From: Microseira sp003486305
Lineage (GTDB): Bacteria > Cyanobacteriota > Cyanobacteriia > Cyanobacteriales > Aerosakkonemataceae
Direction of reading: 5' to 3'
Length of the DNA stretch: 43,690 bases
NCBI GenBank assembly: GCA_031969655.1
Contig: DALYJX010000026.1
Location: 1 to 43,690 of the forward strand
Positions 24,166 to 33,000 of the stretch are shown here, in pieces. The notes beneath the pieces were generated by a model. That model was given only the letters and a program-made list of their open reading frames with translations, was not told where the DNA came from and searched no databases. The translations under genes and the position numbers were made by a program. Position 1 is the stretch's first letter, and each line of letters begins with the position of its first letter.

Positions 24166-27100
24166 ATGACCGTTGAAGAAGCGCTAGAAATTGTAGAAAA
24201 AGTTTTAAACTACCAACGCTTAAACAAAGTTCAACAATTAGTATTTCGGCAATCTTGGGAAGGACACTCTTATATGGAGATTGCCAAAAACACTGGCTAT
24301 GAACTTGGTTACATCAAAGATACTGGTTCCAAACTTTGGCAGTTGCTATCCTTAGCCTTTGAGGAAAAGGTAACAAAAAATAATCTCCAAACAATTCTAA
24401 AGCGTTACTCGCGACAGAACCAAACAGTAACCGCAATTCCAGTAACTTCCCACTCACCATCTGATGATGAGTGGAATGGAAAGGAAAGCCTCAGTTATGC
24501 CCATCTCACTCAACTAAATGAAAACCAAAATATCTCCCTAACAACAGAGGTAAATTACCCACACCAAGATTGGGGAGAAGCAATTGATGTTTCTATTTTT
24601 TACGGGCGCAATAACGAACTAATCCAATTAGAAGAATGGACAGTTACAGAACGCTGTCGCCTTGTCTTTTTGCTAGGTATGGGTGGCATGGGTAAAACTG
24701 CCCTCGCGATTAAATTGGCAGAAAGAATTCAAGAACATTTTGATTTTGTGATTTGGCGCAGTCTTCGCAACGCCCCACCCATTGATGAACTGCTAGCAGA
24801 CATCATTCAATTCCTCTCTCAACAACAAGAAACTGAATTACCGAATGACTTAGATGGCAAAATCTCCCATTTAATCAAGTATTTACGTCAGCATCGTTGT
24901 TTATTAATCTTAGATAACGCCGAAACAATTCTGACAAGTTGCGATTCCCAGTTACCGGGTGAAAACTCTACTTTACGCGCCGGACATTATCGCGAAGGAT
25001 ACTCTGGTTACGGTCAATTATATAAAACTATTGGCGAAACCCGCCACCAAAGTTGCCTCTTAGTTACCAGTCGAGAAAAACCTGTAGAATTAGTTGCTTT
25101 AGAAGGCAACACTTTACCCATTCGTTCCTTTCAAGTCAGAGGTTTAGAAGTCGCCCAAACACAAGAAATATTTCAAGCTAAAGGAACCTTCTCAGCTTCA
25201 GAATCTGAATGGAAAATCGTTAACGAACACTATGGAGGTAACCCACTTGCCCTGAAAATCGTGGCGGCGTCTGTGAGAGACTTATTTGATAACAGTATTG
25301 CTAATTTTTTAGAGTTATTAAAACAAACTTCCTTGGTGTTTGATGATATCCATGATTTATTGAAAAAGCAATTTAATCGCTTATCAAATACAGAAAAAAC
25401 GATTATGTATTGGCAGGCAATCTATCGAGAGCCTATTTCCTTAGCAGAATTACAGTCAAACTTAGTGCCAAAAATATCACCAAGTAAATTGCTAGAAGGA
25501 ATAGCCTCCTTACAAAGGCGAAATCTGATAGAAAAAACTTCAGACGGCTACACCCAACAACCCGTCGTCATGGAATATGTTACCCATGAATTAATTGGGC
25601 TTTTTAAACAAGAAATTAATACAAGAGATTTTAACCTGATAGCTAAATTACCCTTGCTCCAGGCTACCACAAAAGACTATATCAGGGAAGCACAAAAAAG
25701 CCTGATCGTCAAGCCAGTTATAGATTCGCTAATTTTGATTTTTGAAAGCCACAGCCGCTTAGTAGCACATTTGCTAGAAATTCTCAACCAATTGCGAGGT
25801 AAAGCACCACTCTTAAGCGGATATGCTGCTGGCAACATTATCAATATCCTGCGAGAGTTACAGATAGATTTTAACGGTTTCGATTTTTCCCAGCTTGCGG
25901 TTTGGCAAGCTTATTTACGAGGTATAAATTTACACGATTGCAATTTTTCGGGCAGCGACCTAACCGATTCTGTTTTTGCAGAGACTTTAGCGGCTGTTTT
26001 ATCAGTTGCTATCAGTCCAGACGGAAAACTTTTAGCAGCAAGCGATACAAAAGGTGAGATTCGCATTTGGCGAATAGCAGATGGCAAGCAACTTCTCACC
26101 TGTAAACAGGATGCTGGTTTTGTCTGGTCAATTTGCTTTAGTCCCAATGGGAAAACTTTGGCTAGCTGCGATGACAAAATTGTGAAAATTTGGGATACAG
26201 AAACAGGTGAATGTCTTAAAGCTTTTAGCGGACATTCTGATTGGATTTATTCAGTAGCTTTCAGTCCTCAAGGAACAATCTTAGCCAGCGGCAGTGTAGA
26301 TAATTCGATAAAATTATGGGATATTACCACGGGGGAATGTTGCCAAACTATTCGGGGACACAATGCAATTATATTTTCGATTGCCTTTAGTCCTGATAGT
26401 AAGGTAATCGCTAGTGGCGGTCAGGACAACACGGTGAAAATTTGGGATATCCGCACAGGCGAGTGCTTGCACGCATTGTCGGGACATGCCAGTTGGATTT
26501 GGTCGGTTTCTATTAGTCCTAATGGTGAACTGCTGGCGAGTGGCAGTCACGATAGTACAGTAAAACTTTGGAATATTTCTGATGGCAAATGCCTGAAAAC
26601 TTTGCAAGGACATAAGGGTTGGATTTGGTCGGTGGCGTTTAATAGTGATGGGACGACTCTAGCAAGTGGTAGCGATGACCAAACTGTGAGGTTATGGAAT
26701 GTCTCCCAGGGTAGATGTTGGAAAATATTGTCAGGTCACGCAGCGCGAGTTTGGTCGGTTGCTTTTAGTCCCGATGGAACGCTTGCTTCTGGTAGTGAAG
26801 ATCAAACTGCTAAACTTTGGGATATTCGCGATCGCAAATGTCGAAAAACTTTCCAGGGTTATAACAATTTGGTTTGGTCGGTAGCATTCAACCCTGAAGG
26901 TACGACACTGGTAAGCGCTAGTGAAGATGGGATGATTCGACTTTGGAATGTCGATGATGGAAACTGCCGAATGCTGTCAGGACATACCAGTCGCGTTTGG
27001 TCGGTGGCGTTTAGTCCCGACGGTGAAACTATAGCCAGTAGTAGTTGCGATCGCACGATCAAATTATGGCATGTCAAAACAGGTAAATGTCTGTTTTCCT

Positions 27101-27837
27101 TCGATGGACATCAGAATTGGGTCAATGCCGTCGCTTTCAGTCCAAAAGGTGAAATACTTGCTAGTGCTGGTGGCGATAAAACTATTAAATTATGGGATGT
27201 CCGCGATTGTAAGTGCCTCAAAACTTTGTCAGGACACGAAAGTTGGGTAATGTCTGCTGCTTTTAACCCGGATGGTCAACTGCTGGCAAGTGGTAGTGGT
27301 GATGGTGTGGTGAAAATATGGAATGTGGAAACAGGAGATTGTCTAAAAACTTGGCAGGAAACTGCTGGTTTTGTGTCTGCGATCGCTTTTCATCCCAATG
27401 ATGGCACAATTGCTGAAGGTGGTGGCGATTGTATGGTGCGGTTCTGGTCGCTTTCGCAAATGGAAAGCTACAAGACTCTTTCAGAACACACGGGTCGAGT
27501 TTGGTCAGTTGCTTTCTCACCTGTTGGCAAGTTTCTGGCAACTGGTGGTGAAGACTTGTCAGTGCGACTCTACAATCTCTATGACGGTCAGTGCAAAACT
27601 CTTTTAGGACATACTAACTGTATACGGTCTGTTGCTTTTAATAACAATGGAACGATTTTAGCTACTGGTAGTCACGACGAAACAATTAAACTTTGGAATG
27701 TCGAAATGGGTGAGTGTATTAAGACTCTTCGACCTCCTAGACCTTATGAAGGCATGAATATTACCGGCGTTACAGGTTTAACTTTAGCGCAGAAGGCAAC
27801 TTTGAAAGCTTTGGGGGCAGTAGATCGAATCATTTAG
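24166..27837 (+). CDS. vMAP-like HTH / NB-ARC STAND NTPase with 14 WD40 repeats
   Basis: From ATG 24166 the protein has ~1,223 residues. Residues 1-80 (MTVEEALEIVEKVLNYQRLN, QSWEGHSYMEIAKNTGY, SKLWQLLSLAF) form the HTH-like N-terminal domain of vWA-MoxR-associated (vMAP) proteins. Then follow an NB-ARC ATPase with Walker A GMGGMGKT (~171-178) and Walker B RCLLILDNAET, and a winged-helix region. From ~605 there are fourteen WD40 repeats, each ending in a form of (V/I)KLWD, enough for two seven-bladed propellers. Such proteins are signalling or conflict switches in which the propellers sense and the N-terminal domain recruits partners. No partner gene with a catalytic effector is adjacent. The chosen start matches the family's usual N-terminus; 24061 and 24082 are alternatives, the latter with an AGGGG site. 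Confidence 0.85.
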   Translation: MTVEEALEIVEKVLNYQRLNKVQQLVFRQSWEGHSYMEIAKNTGYELGYIKDTGSKLWQLLSLAFEEKVTKNNLQTILKRYSRQNQTVTAIPVTSHSPSDDEWNGKESLSYAHLTQLNENQNISLTTEVNYPHQDWGEAIDVSIFYGRNNELIQLEEWTVTERCRLVFLLGMGGMGKTALAIKLAERIQEHFDFVIWRSLRNAPPIDELLADIIQFLSQQQETELPNDLDGKISHLIKYLRQHRCLLILDNAETILTSCDSQLPGENSTLRAGHYREGYSGYGQLYKTIGETRHQSCLLVTSREKPVELVALEGNTLPIRSFQVRGLEVAQTQEIFQAKGTFSASESEWKIVNEHYGGNPLALKIVAASVRDLFDNSIANFLELLKQTSLVFDDIHDLLKKQFNRLSNTEKTIMYWQAIYREPISLAELQSNLVPKISPSKLLEGIASLQRRNLIEKTSDGYTQQPVVMEYVTHELIGLFKQEINTRDFNLIAKLPLLQATTKDYIREAQKSLIVKPVIDSLILIFESHSRLVAHLLEILNQLRGKAPLLSGYAAGNIINILRELQIDFNGFDFSQLAVWQAYLRGINLHDCNFSGSDLTDSVFAETLAAVLSVAISPDGKLLAASDTKGEIRIWRIADGKQLLTCKQDAGFVWSICFSPNGKTLASCDDKIVKIWDTETGECLKAFSGHSDWIYSVAFSPQGTILASGSVDNSIKLWDITTGECCQTIRGHNAIIFSIAFSPDSKVIASGGQDNTVKIWDIRTGECLHALSGHASWIWSVSISPNGELLASGSHDSTVKLWNISDGKCLKTLQGHKGWIWSVAFNSDGTTLASGSDDQTVRLWNVSQGRCWKILSGHAARVWSVAFSPDGTLASGSEDQTAKLWDIRDRKCRKTFQGYNNLVWSVAFNPEGTTLVSASEDGMIRLWNVDDGNCRMLSGHTSRVWSVAFSPDGETIASSSCDRTIKLWHVKTGKCLFSFDGHQNWVNAVAFSPKGEILASAGGDKTIKLWDVRDCKCLKTLSGHESWVMSAAFNPDGQLLASGSGDGVVKIWNVETGDCLKTWQETAGFVSAIAFHPNDGTIAEGGGDCMVRFWSLSQMESYKTLSEHTGRVWSVAFSPVGKFLATGGEDLSVRLYNLYDGQCKTLLGHTNCIRSVAFNNNGTILATGSHDETIKLWNVEMGECIKTLRPPRPYEGMNITGVTGLTLAQKATLKALGAVDRII

Positions 27838-27929
27838 GCGAGTTTCTTTTGATGACCGCTTAGCCAAAATTTCACTGTTGATTAATTTGAACTAAAATAG
27901 CTTGGTGCTATCAGAAAGGAAAAACCTGA

Positions 27930-29378
27930 ATGAAGTTAAAGCGCTATGGAATACTACTGTTAGCATTGTTGCTAATAGCACTTTCGGTATGGGGTCAAGG
28001 AACGGCGCGGCGCGGACTGGTTGTGCGTTCCTCCGAAAGCGCAAACATCCCCATGTTGTACCTGGCACCAGAAAACGCCAAAAACATCCCTGGCATCCTC
28101 ATAGCGCACGGCTTCGCCGGTTCCAAGCAATTAATGTTAGGCTACGCCCACGTATTAGCCCACGCCGGATACGCCGTCATGCTTTGGGACTTTGGCGGAC
28201 ATGCAGCTAACTCTGCGCCGTTAAACCGTTTTACCCTGCAAAAAGACCTCGATATTGCCACAACTGCCTTACTCGAACAACCCGAAGTCGATGCAACGCG
28301 CTTAGCGCTATTAGGTCACTCGATGGGAAGCGGTGCAGTGATGACCGCTGGCATTAGCAATGTCAACCGTTTCGCAGCTACAATTGCCATTTCACCCACA
28401 GGTGCAGCCGTAACCCCTTCTACCCCGCGCAACTTGCAATTACAAGCAGGCAGTTGGGAAGGTCGGTTTGTTGCCAATGCACAAAGGTTATTGCAACAAG
28501 CGGGTGGAGAAAGCGAGGACTTGGCATCGGGACGGGGACGCCAACTAATCATCATCCCGAATGTAGAACACATCACGATTCTGTTTAATAATGCCAGTCA
28601 CCAAATTGCCCGCAAATGGCTCGATGCTACGTTTGGCGTGCAAAATAACAGTAATTATGTTGACCGCCGGACGATTTGGTATGGTTTACATTTACTTGCA
28701 TGGTTAATGGCATTGGGTGCAATTGCTCCCATTTTGATACCTGCAACCGAACAAAAAACAACAGTACCTTCACCTCGACGCTGGGGAGGTTTATTATTAG
28801 CACCAATTGCAGCTAGCGGATTGCTTTTGTTACTCAGTCGTCTGGGGGAATTGCAAACTTTAGGAGGCTTGCAAGTCGGTGGCGCTTTGGGGATTTGGTT
28901 CTTTTTAGCGGGGACGATTTGGTTAGCTATCCTCTCGCGTTTCCCACGTACTAACCTGCGGGCGATAGGGTTAGGAATCGGATTATTTGCATTACTTTGG
29001 ATAGCGTTTGGGGCAATGGCGCAGGTAGTTTGGTTGCAATGGTGGTTGATTCCCCTGCGCTTGCGATTAGTACCTTTATTGTCAGTAGCTTGTTTGCCCT
29101 GGTTTTTAGCATCGGGAGTGGTGCAACAAGGAATTGGTTTGGGAAAGCGGTTAATTTGGTGGTTGGGGCAAAGTCTGGCACTTGTGGGAGGATTGTGGTT
29201 GGCACTTTATTGGATTCCTAATCTTGGTTTCATCTTCTTATTGCTGCCGTTATTTCCTCCAATTACGGGCATTCTCAGTTATGCGGCTGCTGCGATCAAA
29301 GATGCCTGGATTTATGCTGTTGGCAGCGCTCTTTTCTTCGGCTGGATGTTGGCGGCGGCGTTTCCGTTAGCTGGATAA
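27930..29378 (+). CDS. Alpha/beta hydrolase with a C-terminal multi-span membrane domain
   Basis: The 482-residue protein starts with a signal anchor (ILLLALLLIALSV, 8-20). An alpha/beta hydrolase domain (~30-235) shows the oxyanion segment IPGILIAHGFAGSKQ, the nucleophile elbow LALLGHSMGSG (Ser-131) and a candidate catalytic His in NVEHITILF. Residues ~245-480 form about six to seven membrane segments. A periplasmic esterase or peptidase-like function anchored in a membrane is likely; the substrate is unknown. An AAAGGA ribosome site precedes the ATG. The gene stands 92 bases after the WD40 gene. Confidence 0.8.
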   Translation: MKLKRYGILLLALLLIALSVWGQGTARRGLVVRSSESANIPMLYLAPENAKNIPGILIAHGFAGSKQLMLGYAHVLAHAGYAVMLWDFGGHAANSAPLNRFTLQKDLDIATTALLEQPEVDATRLALLGHSMGSGAVMTAGISNVNRFAATIAISPTGAAVTPSTPRNLQLQAGSWEGRFVANAQRLLQQAGGESEDLASGRGRQLIIIPNVEHITILFNNASHQIARKWLDATFGVQNNSNYVDRRTIWYGLHLLAWLMALGAIAPILIPATEQKTTVPSPRRWGGLLLAPIAASGLLLLLSRLGELQTLGGLQVGGALGIWFFLAGTIWLAILSRFPRTNLRAIGLGIGLFALLWIAFGAMAQVVWLQWWLIPLRLRLVPLLSVACLPWFLASGVVQQGIGLGKRLIWWLGQSLALVGGLWLALYWIPNLGFIFLLLPLFPPITGILSYAAAAIKDAWIYAVGSALFFGWMLAAAFPLAG

Positions 29379-29460
29379 ACAGCGGCAGGTTTTCCCTTAC
29401 GAGGATAAGATAATTGAGAGTCAGCAGGCGCTACAAAAGCTGGCTTTAATGGAGAAACAG

Positions 29461-29811
29461 ATGATGTACGAACTTCAAAATATTTTAACTGCTGCCATCG
29501 CAATTATACCCGGTGTATTCTTTACTTTAATGGCAGCCGACTTAATTGCTGGTTTAGTCAAGCTGTGGGACTGTATTCGCTCGCAAACAGAACCGATTCT
29601 TCAATTAGAAGCACCGGATGAATTACCAGCATTGGCTACTCAAACTACTACGCCAGAACCAGAAGATCAGCCTGAATTCATACAATCAGAAATTCAAACA
29701 AAAATAGGTTTCATGCCAGAAACTATAGCTGAAATTGACTTACAAGCGATCGCACTCTTAATCGAAAAATCCAAGCAGGCAACAATTCGCACTGTTGCTA
29801 GGGTTGTGTGA
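29461..29811 (+). CDS. Small single-span membrane protein, possibly frameshifted at the 3' end
   Basis: A ~116-residue protein with one N-terminal membrane helix (AAIAIIPGVFFTLMAADLIA) followed by an acidic Pro/Glu linker (TTTPEPEDQPEF) and a helical end (IDLQAIALLIEKSKQATIR). ATG 29461 is preceded by GGAG at the right spacing; 29449 is an alternative. Directly after the stop another frame continues with EKLLMLIEVGKRSSDRYERI and ends at 29920 before a strong terminator. This suggests that the original protein was ~35 residues longer and lost its end by a one-base shift near 29805. No known family. Confidence 0.55.
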   Translation: MMYELQNILTAAIAIIPGVFFTLMAADLIAGLVKLWDCIRSQTEPILQLEAPDELPALATQTTTPEPEDQPEFIQSEIQTKIGFMPETIAEIDLQAIALLIEKSKQATIRTVARVV

Positions 29812-29821
29812 GAAACTGCTG

Positions 29822-29920
29822 ATGCTGATTGAAGTGGGTAAGCGTTCGAGCGATCGCTACGAGCGCATTCAAGCGGCAAAAGCCAATAAGCCTGAAACTC
29901 CCGTCAGCGAAGAGTTTTAA
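29822..29920 (+). other. Small open frame, possible displaced C-terminus of the preceding gene
   Basis: ATG 29822 gives MLIEVGKRSSDRYERIQAAK and ends SEEF at TAA 29918-29920. The stop is followed six bases later by an intrinsic terminator, so this frame is at the true transcript end. It is either a tiny gene or, more likely, the out-of-frame tail of the small membrane protein. Confidence 0.4.
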
Positions 29921-29926
29921 ACCCCT

Positions 29927-29958
29927 AACCCACTTCCAGACGGAAGTGGGTTGATTTT
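29927..29958 (+). terminator. Rho-independent terminator
   Basis: AACCCACTTCC (29927-29937), loop AGAC, GGAAGTGGGTT (29942-29952), then GATTTTT. A perfect 11-bp stem with a T tail on the plus strand, closing the hydrolase/small-membrane-protein transcript. Confidence 0.85.
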
Positions 29959-29977
29959 TGCATTCGATAGTTATTCG

Positions 29978-30019
29978 GCTATCGACTATTGTATGTAGCT
30001 AAATTCAATAGTCGATAGC
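29978..30019. terminator. 14-bp perfect hairpin at the end of the Cap4-STAND gene
   Basis: GCTATCGACTATTG (29978-29991) and CAATAGTCGATAGC (30006-30019) form a perfect stem around a 14-base loop, 19 bases beyond the minus-strand stop at 30039. Together with the previous terminator it insulates two convergent transcripts. Confidence 0.65.
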
Positions 30020-30038
30020 TTTTGAATACACTTTACCG

Positions 30039-33000
30039 TTAATTTTGAAAATCATCCTCTAACTTGTCTAGCAGATCAGATACCCAAAACAAGTAGGCTA
30101 TAAAAGCATACTGTTTCCCTATTTCTAGCCGATTAGCCCATTCAACTATTCCTTTTAAATCCATTTCTACTTGAGCCTGAAAATCGGAAGTTGGTAAAAC
30201 CTGATTGTGTAAAGCTTGTAAAGCTTCCACTACTGTCGCTAAATTTGGACGGTTTTCATAGTCAGAAGGTGAGAATTCCCTGAAATAATTTACTATTTTT
30301 ACTTCTATATCTAGCACTAACTGTAAGGCTTCACTCGTAGGAACAGCTATAATCTGAATATACTGTTGAAATTGTTCTTGTCCTTGCTCATCTAAGTCTG
30401 GCAGCCTTTCAAAGTCTCGGATGTGCGATGCTAATATTGATAACTTGGACACAGACGCAATTAACTTATTCGCAATCTCCATAAGCGGATCTGTCCAAGT
30501 CGTCAACCCTACTTCTCTCAAAGCATCTGGAGGAATAGGATGGGGAACTAAATTCCACCACTTTAATTCAAGCTGTTTTTCATTTGATAACAGAACAGTT
30601 AGGTTAATATGCCATGCTGTAGCATTCAAAGACTTGCCTTTGACTAAGGGTACAATGACAACAAAAGGCCAATTTAAGTCAATTATATGGTGTCGCAAAT
30701 CATTGTTTTTAACTTCCAAAAATGCCTGCCAAATCGTATTCAGTACACTCTCCAATGAGTTGTAGACTTCTACTGGATTTTCGCCATCAATTTTTATCCA
30801 CAGTGTCCGTTCCTGTCTCCAAAGAACCTCTTCAGATACAATCTGAATCCGTAACTTGTCAGAGGAAATATTTCGTAACTCTTTTTTGAGATTGTTTCTG
30901 ATTCCTCTTTTAATATTATCAAATCGATTTGCAGACTCTTGGACAGGATTCTTTAAGCGTAAATCTGGCTGAGATGTAAATAAATACCAGAGATTCCATA
31001 CACGCCTATAGACTACTTGTTCTTTACCATCCAAAGACTCTAATTCATTGCGATCTATAAATTGAGCGAGAAGCTGTCTAAATTTCTTGTGTAGCTTTGG
31101 CACAACTTGGATTGTATTAGATAGATTAAAATTGGATATGGGAATTACATCAGGTTTTATTCCATTCTGTTTTGCAATTTCAATAATTTGGCTTTGAGTT
31201 CCCTTATCCTTTAATCCTTTTCCCAGGGCTGGGTTTAATACCATTGCATCAATGGCTTGATCAAAAAAGTTAGAAAGAGTCCTAGTGTAACCTCCAAAAT
31301 CAGTTAAAAAAGGCTTGTATAGTTTGAGTAACAAACTTCGGTTGCTGACAACGGGTAACTTTTCTTTAGCGTCTTGACTAGGTGAATTAGAGCTTAGTTC
31401 ATCAACAAAACCCCATTCATCAACAGCACAATGGGGAAGCAAGGGTTGGTTACGTAGGATATGCCGACAATAATCCCATTTTTTTGCGTCAATTAATTTG
31501 CCAATTAACTGAACGTTCTTTGAGTGACGGAAGTATACTTCTAAACCCTGTTCTAGTTGTTTAATCACTTGGAGTACAGTCTGTCTGAGATTGAAAATTA
31601 ACTGTGTATATTCCTGCCAAGTTTTAGGTCTAAAAGGTTGTAGTGCCAATCCTCTAAATGTTGAATTAACTGAGAGCAGCCATGAGATTGGAAGATACGG
31701 CTTGGAAATACCTGTCTTTTGAGTTTCATCGAATGGAAGTTCACCTAACCACAACCTGTGACCATAACCTTGACAAGCATACAGTTCTCGATCTGGCAGT
31801 AGTTTTCTTAATAGTCCGCATCGCTGCACTGCTTCTTCATGCAAGCGATTTTTAGTAATTTCGGCTTCGCCTTCATCTTCAGATTGAGAGCCATTTGGTT
31901 GCTGAATATCAATAATGAAGTGAGCCGTAAGTTTTTGTCCATCATCTTCCAATGCTACTGTTTGTGTTTCTTTCCGAAAGCGCTTTATAAGTTTAGAGCG
32001 ATTCATCTCCAGCCAAGAACTAAAGCTTTCCTGATATCCGTAAGACAGCCCCAACATTAAATCAGCTAAGATATCAATGGGTAGTGCATCAATTGCTCGG
32101 TCAATCTCAGCATTAGAAAGCCATTCTGCAAGAGGCCAGAAAACTCCCAAATGCCCTATCCAAAAGATTGTTTCTGCCATACCAGACCAATCAGCATCAG
32201 ATGATGGTTCTGTAGGTTTTTGAGTCCGACTTGATAACCACGTTTCAGCACGTACAAACACCTGCTTCTTATCAGTCTGACGAGCTTGAAAAGCTTCTAT
32301 TCGGCGCCGTCCTTTCGGAGGGATCATGTCTCCTAAGTTATTTAACCACGATCTCCCCCAGCCGAGAGTAACATCTGCAATATCGCAATCTAGTACAACT
32401 ATAAAACCAGTTCCCACCTCTTTATATATTTCTGCAATCAGTTGTTTATTGGCTTCAGTGTATTCCTTAATGCCTAACCAAATTAATGCCCGTGTCACTC
32501 CTGCTATTGCAGTCCACTGTTTTGGCTGATAGGAAGCAAGAGAATTTAGCAGAGGTTCAATTTCTGAACGGTGACGCGAGAAGGCGTAAAGGAGAAAGCT
32601 TTCAACATTACCTTCAAAGATAAATGGCAAACAGATGCTAGCGCTTTCTGACCACGGTGAAAATGTTGGATCGATTAGAAGGTCGGCAAGTATTGCTGAA
32701 CGTATAGGATGCAACCCTTGTATCAGGGAACCATCCGCACTAAGCCTCAGCAAATACTCTTTTTCAAACAGTTCAAAAGTTCTCTTTGGCGCAGTTAAAG
32801 CTAAATGTTTGACAAGGGGTTTAATCTGCAACTGAGATTCAAAAGCTGACGCTACAGAAGCCAATCTCAAAAGTTCAATTTCTGCATCACTTAACTTTCC
32901 TGTCCTGACTTCCTCCTCAAGTCGTCTTACTTGTTGTGAGAGTCTTTCTCGAAGAGAATTTCCCTGAGTCACCAGATAGACAAATTCCATGAGGGGGCCT

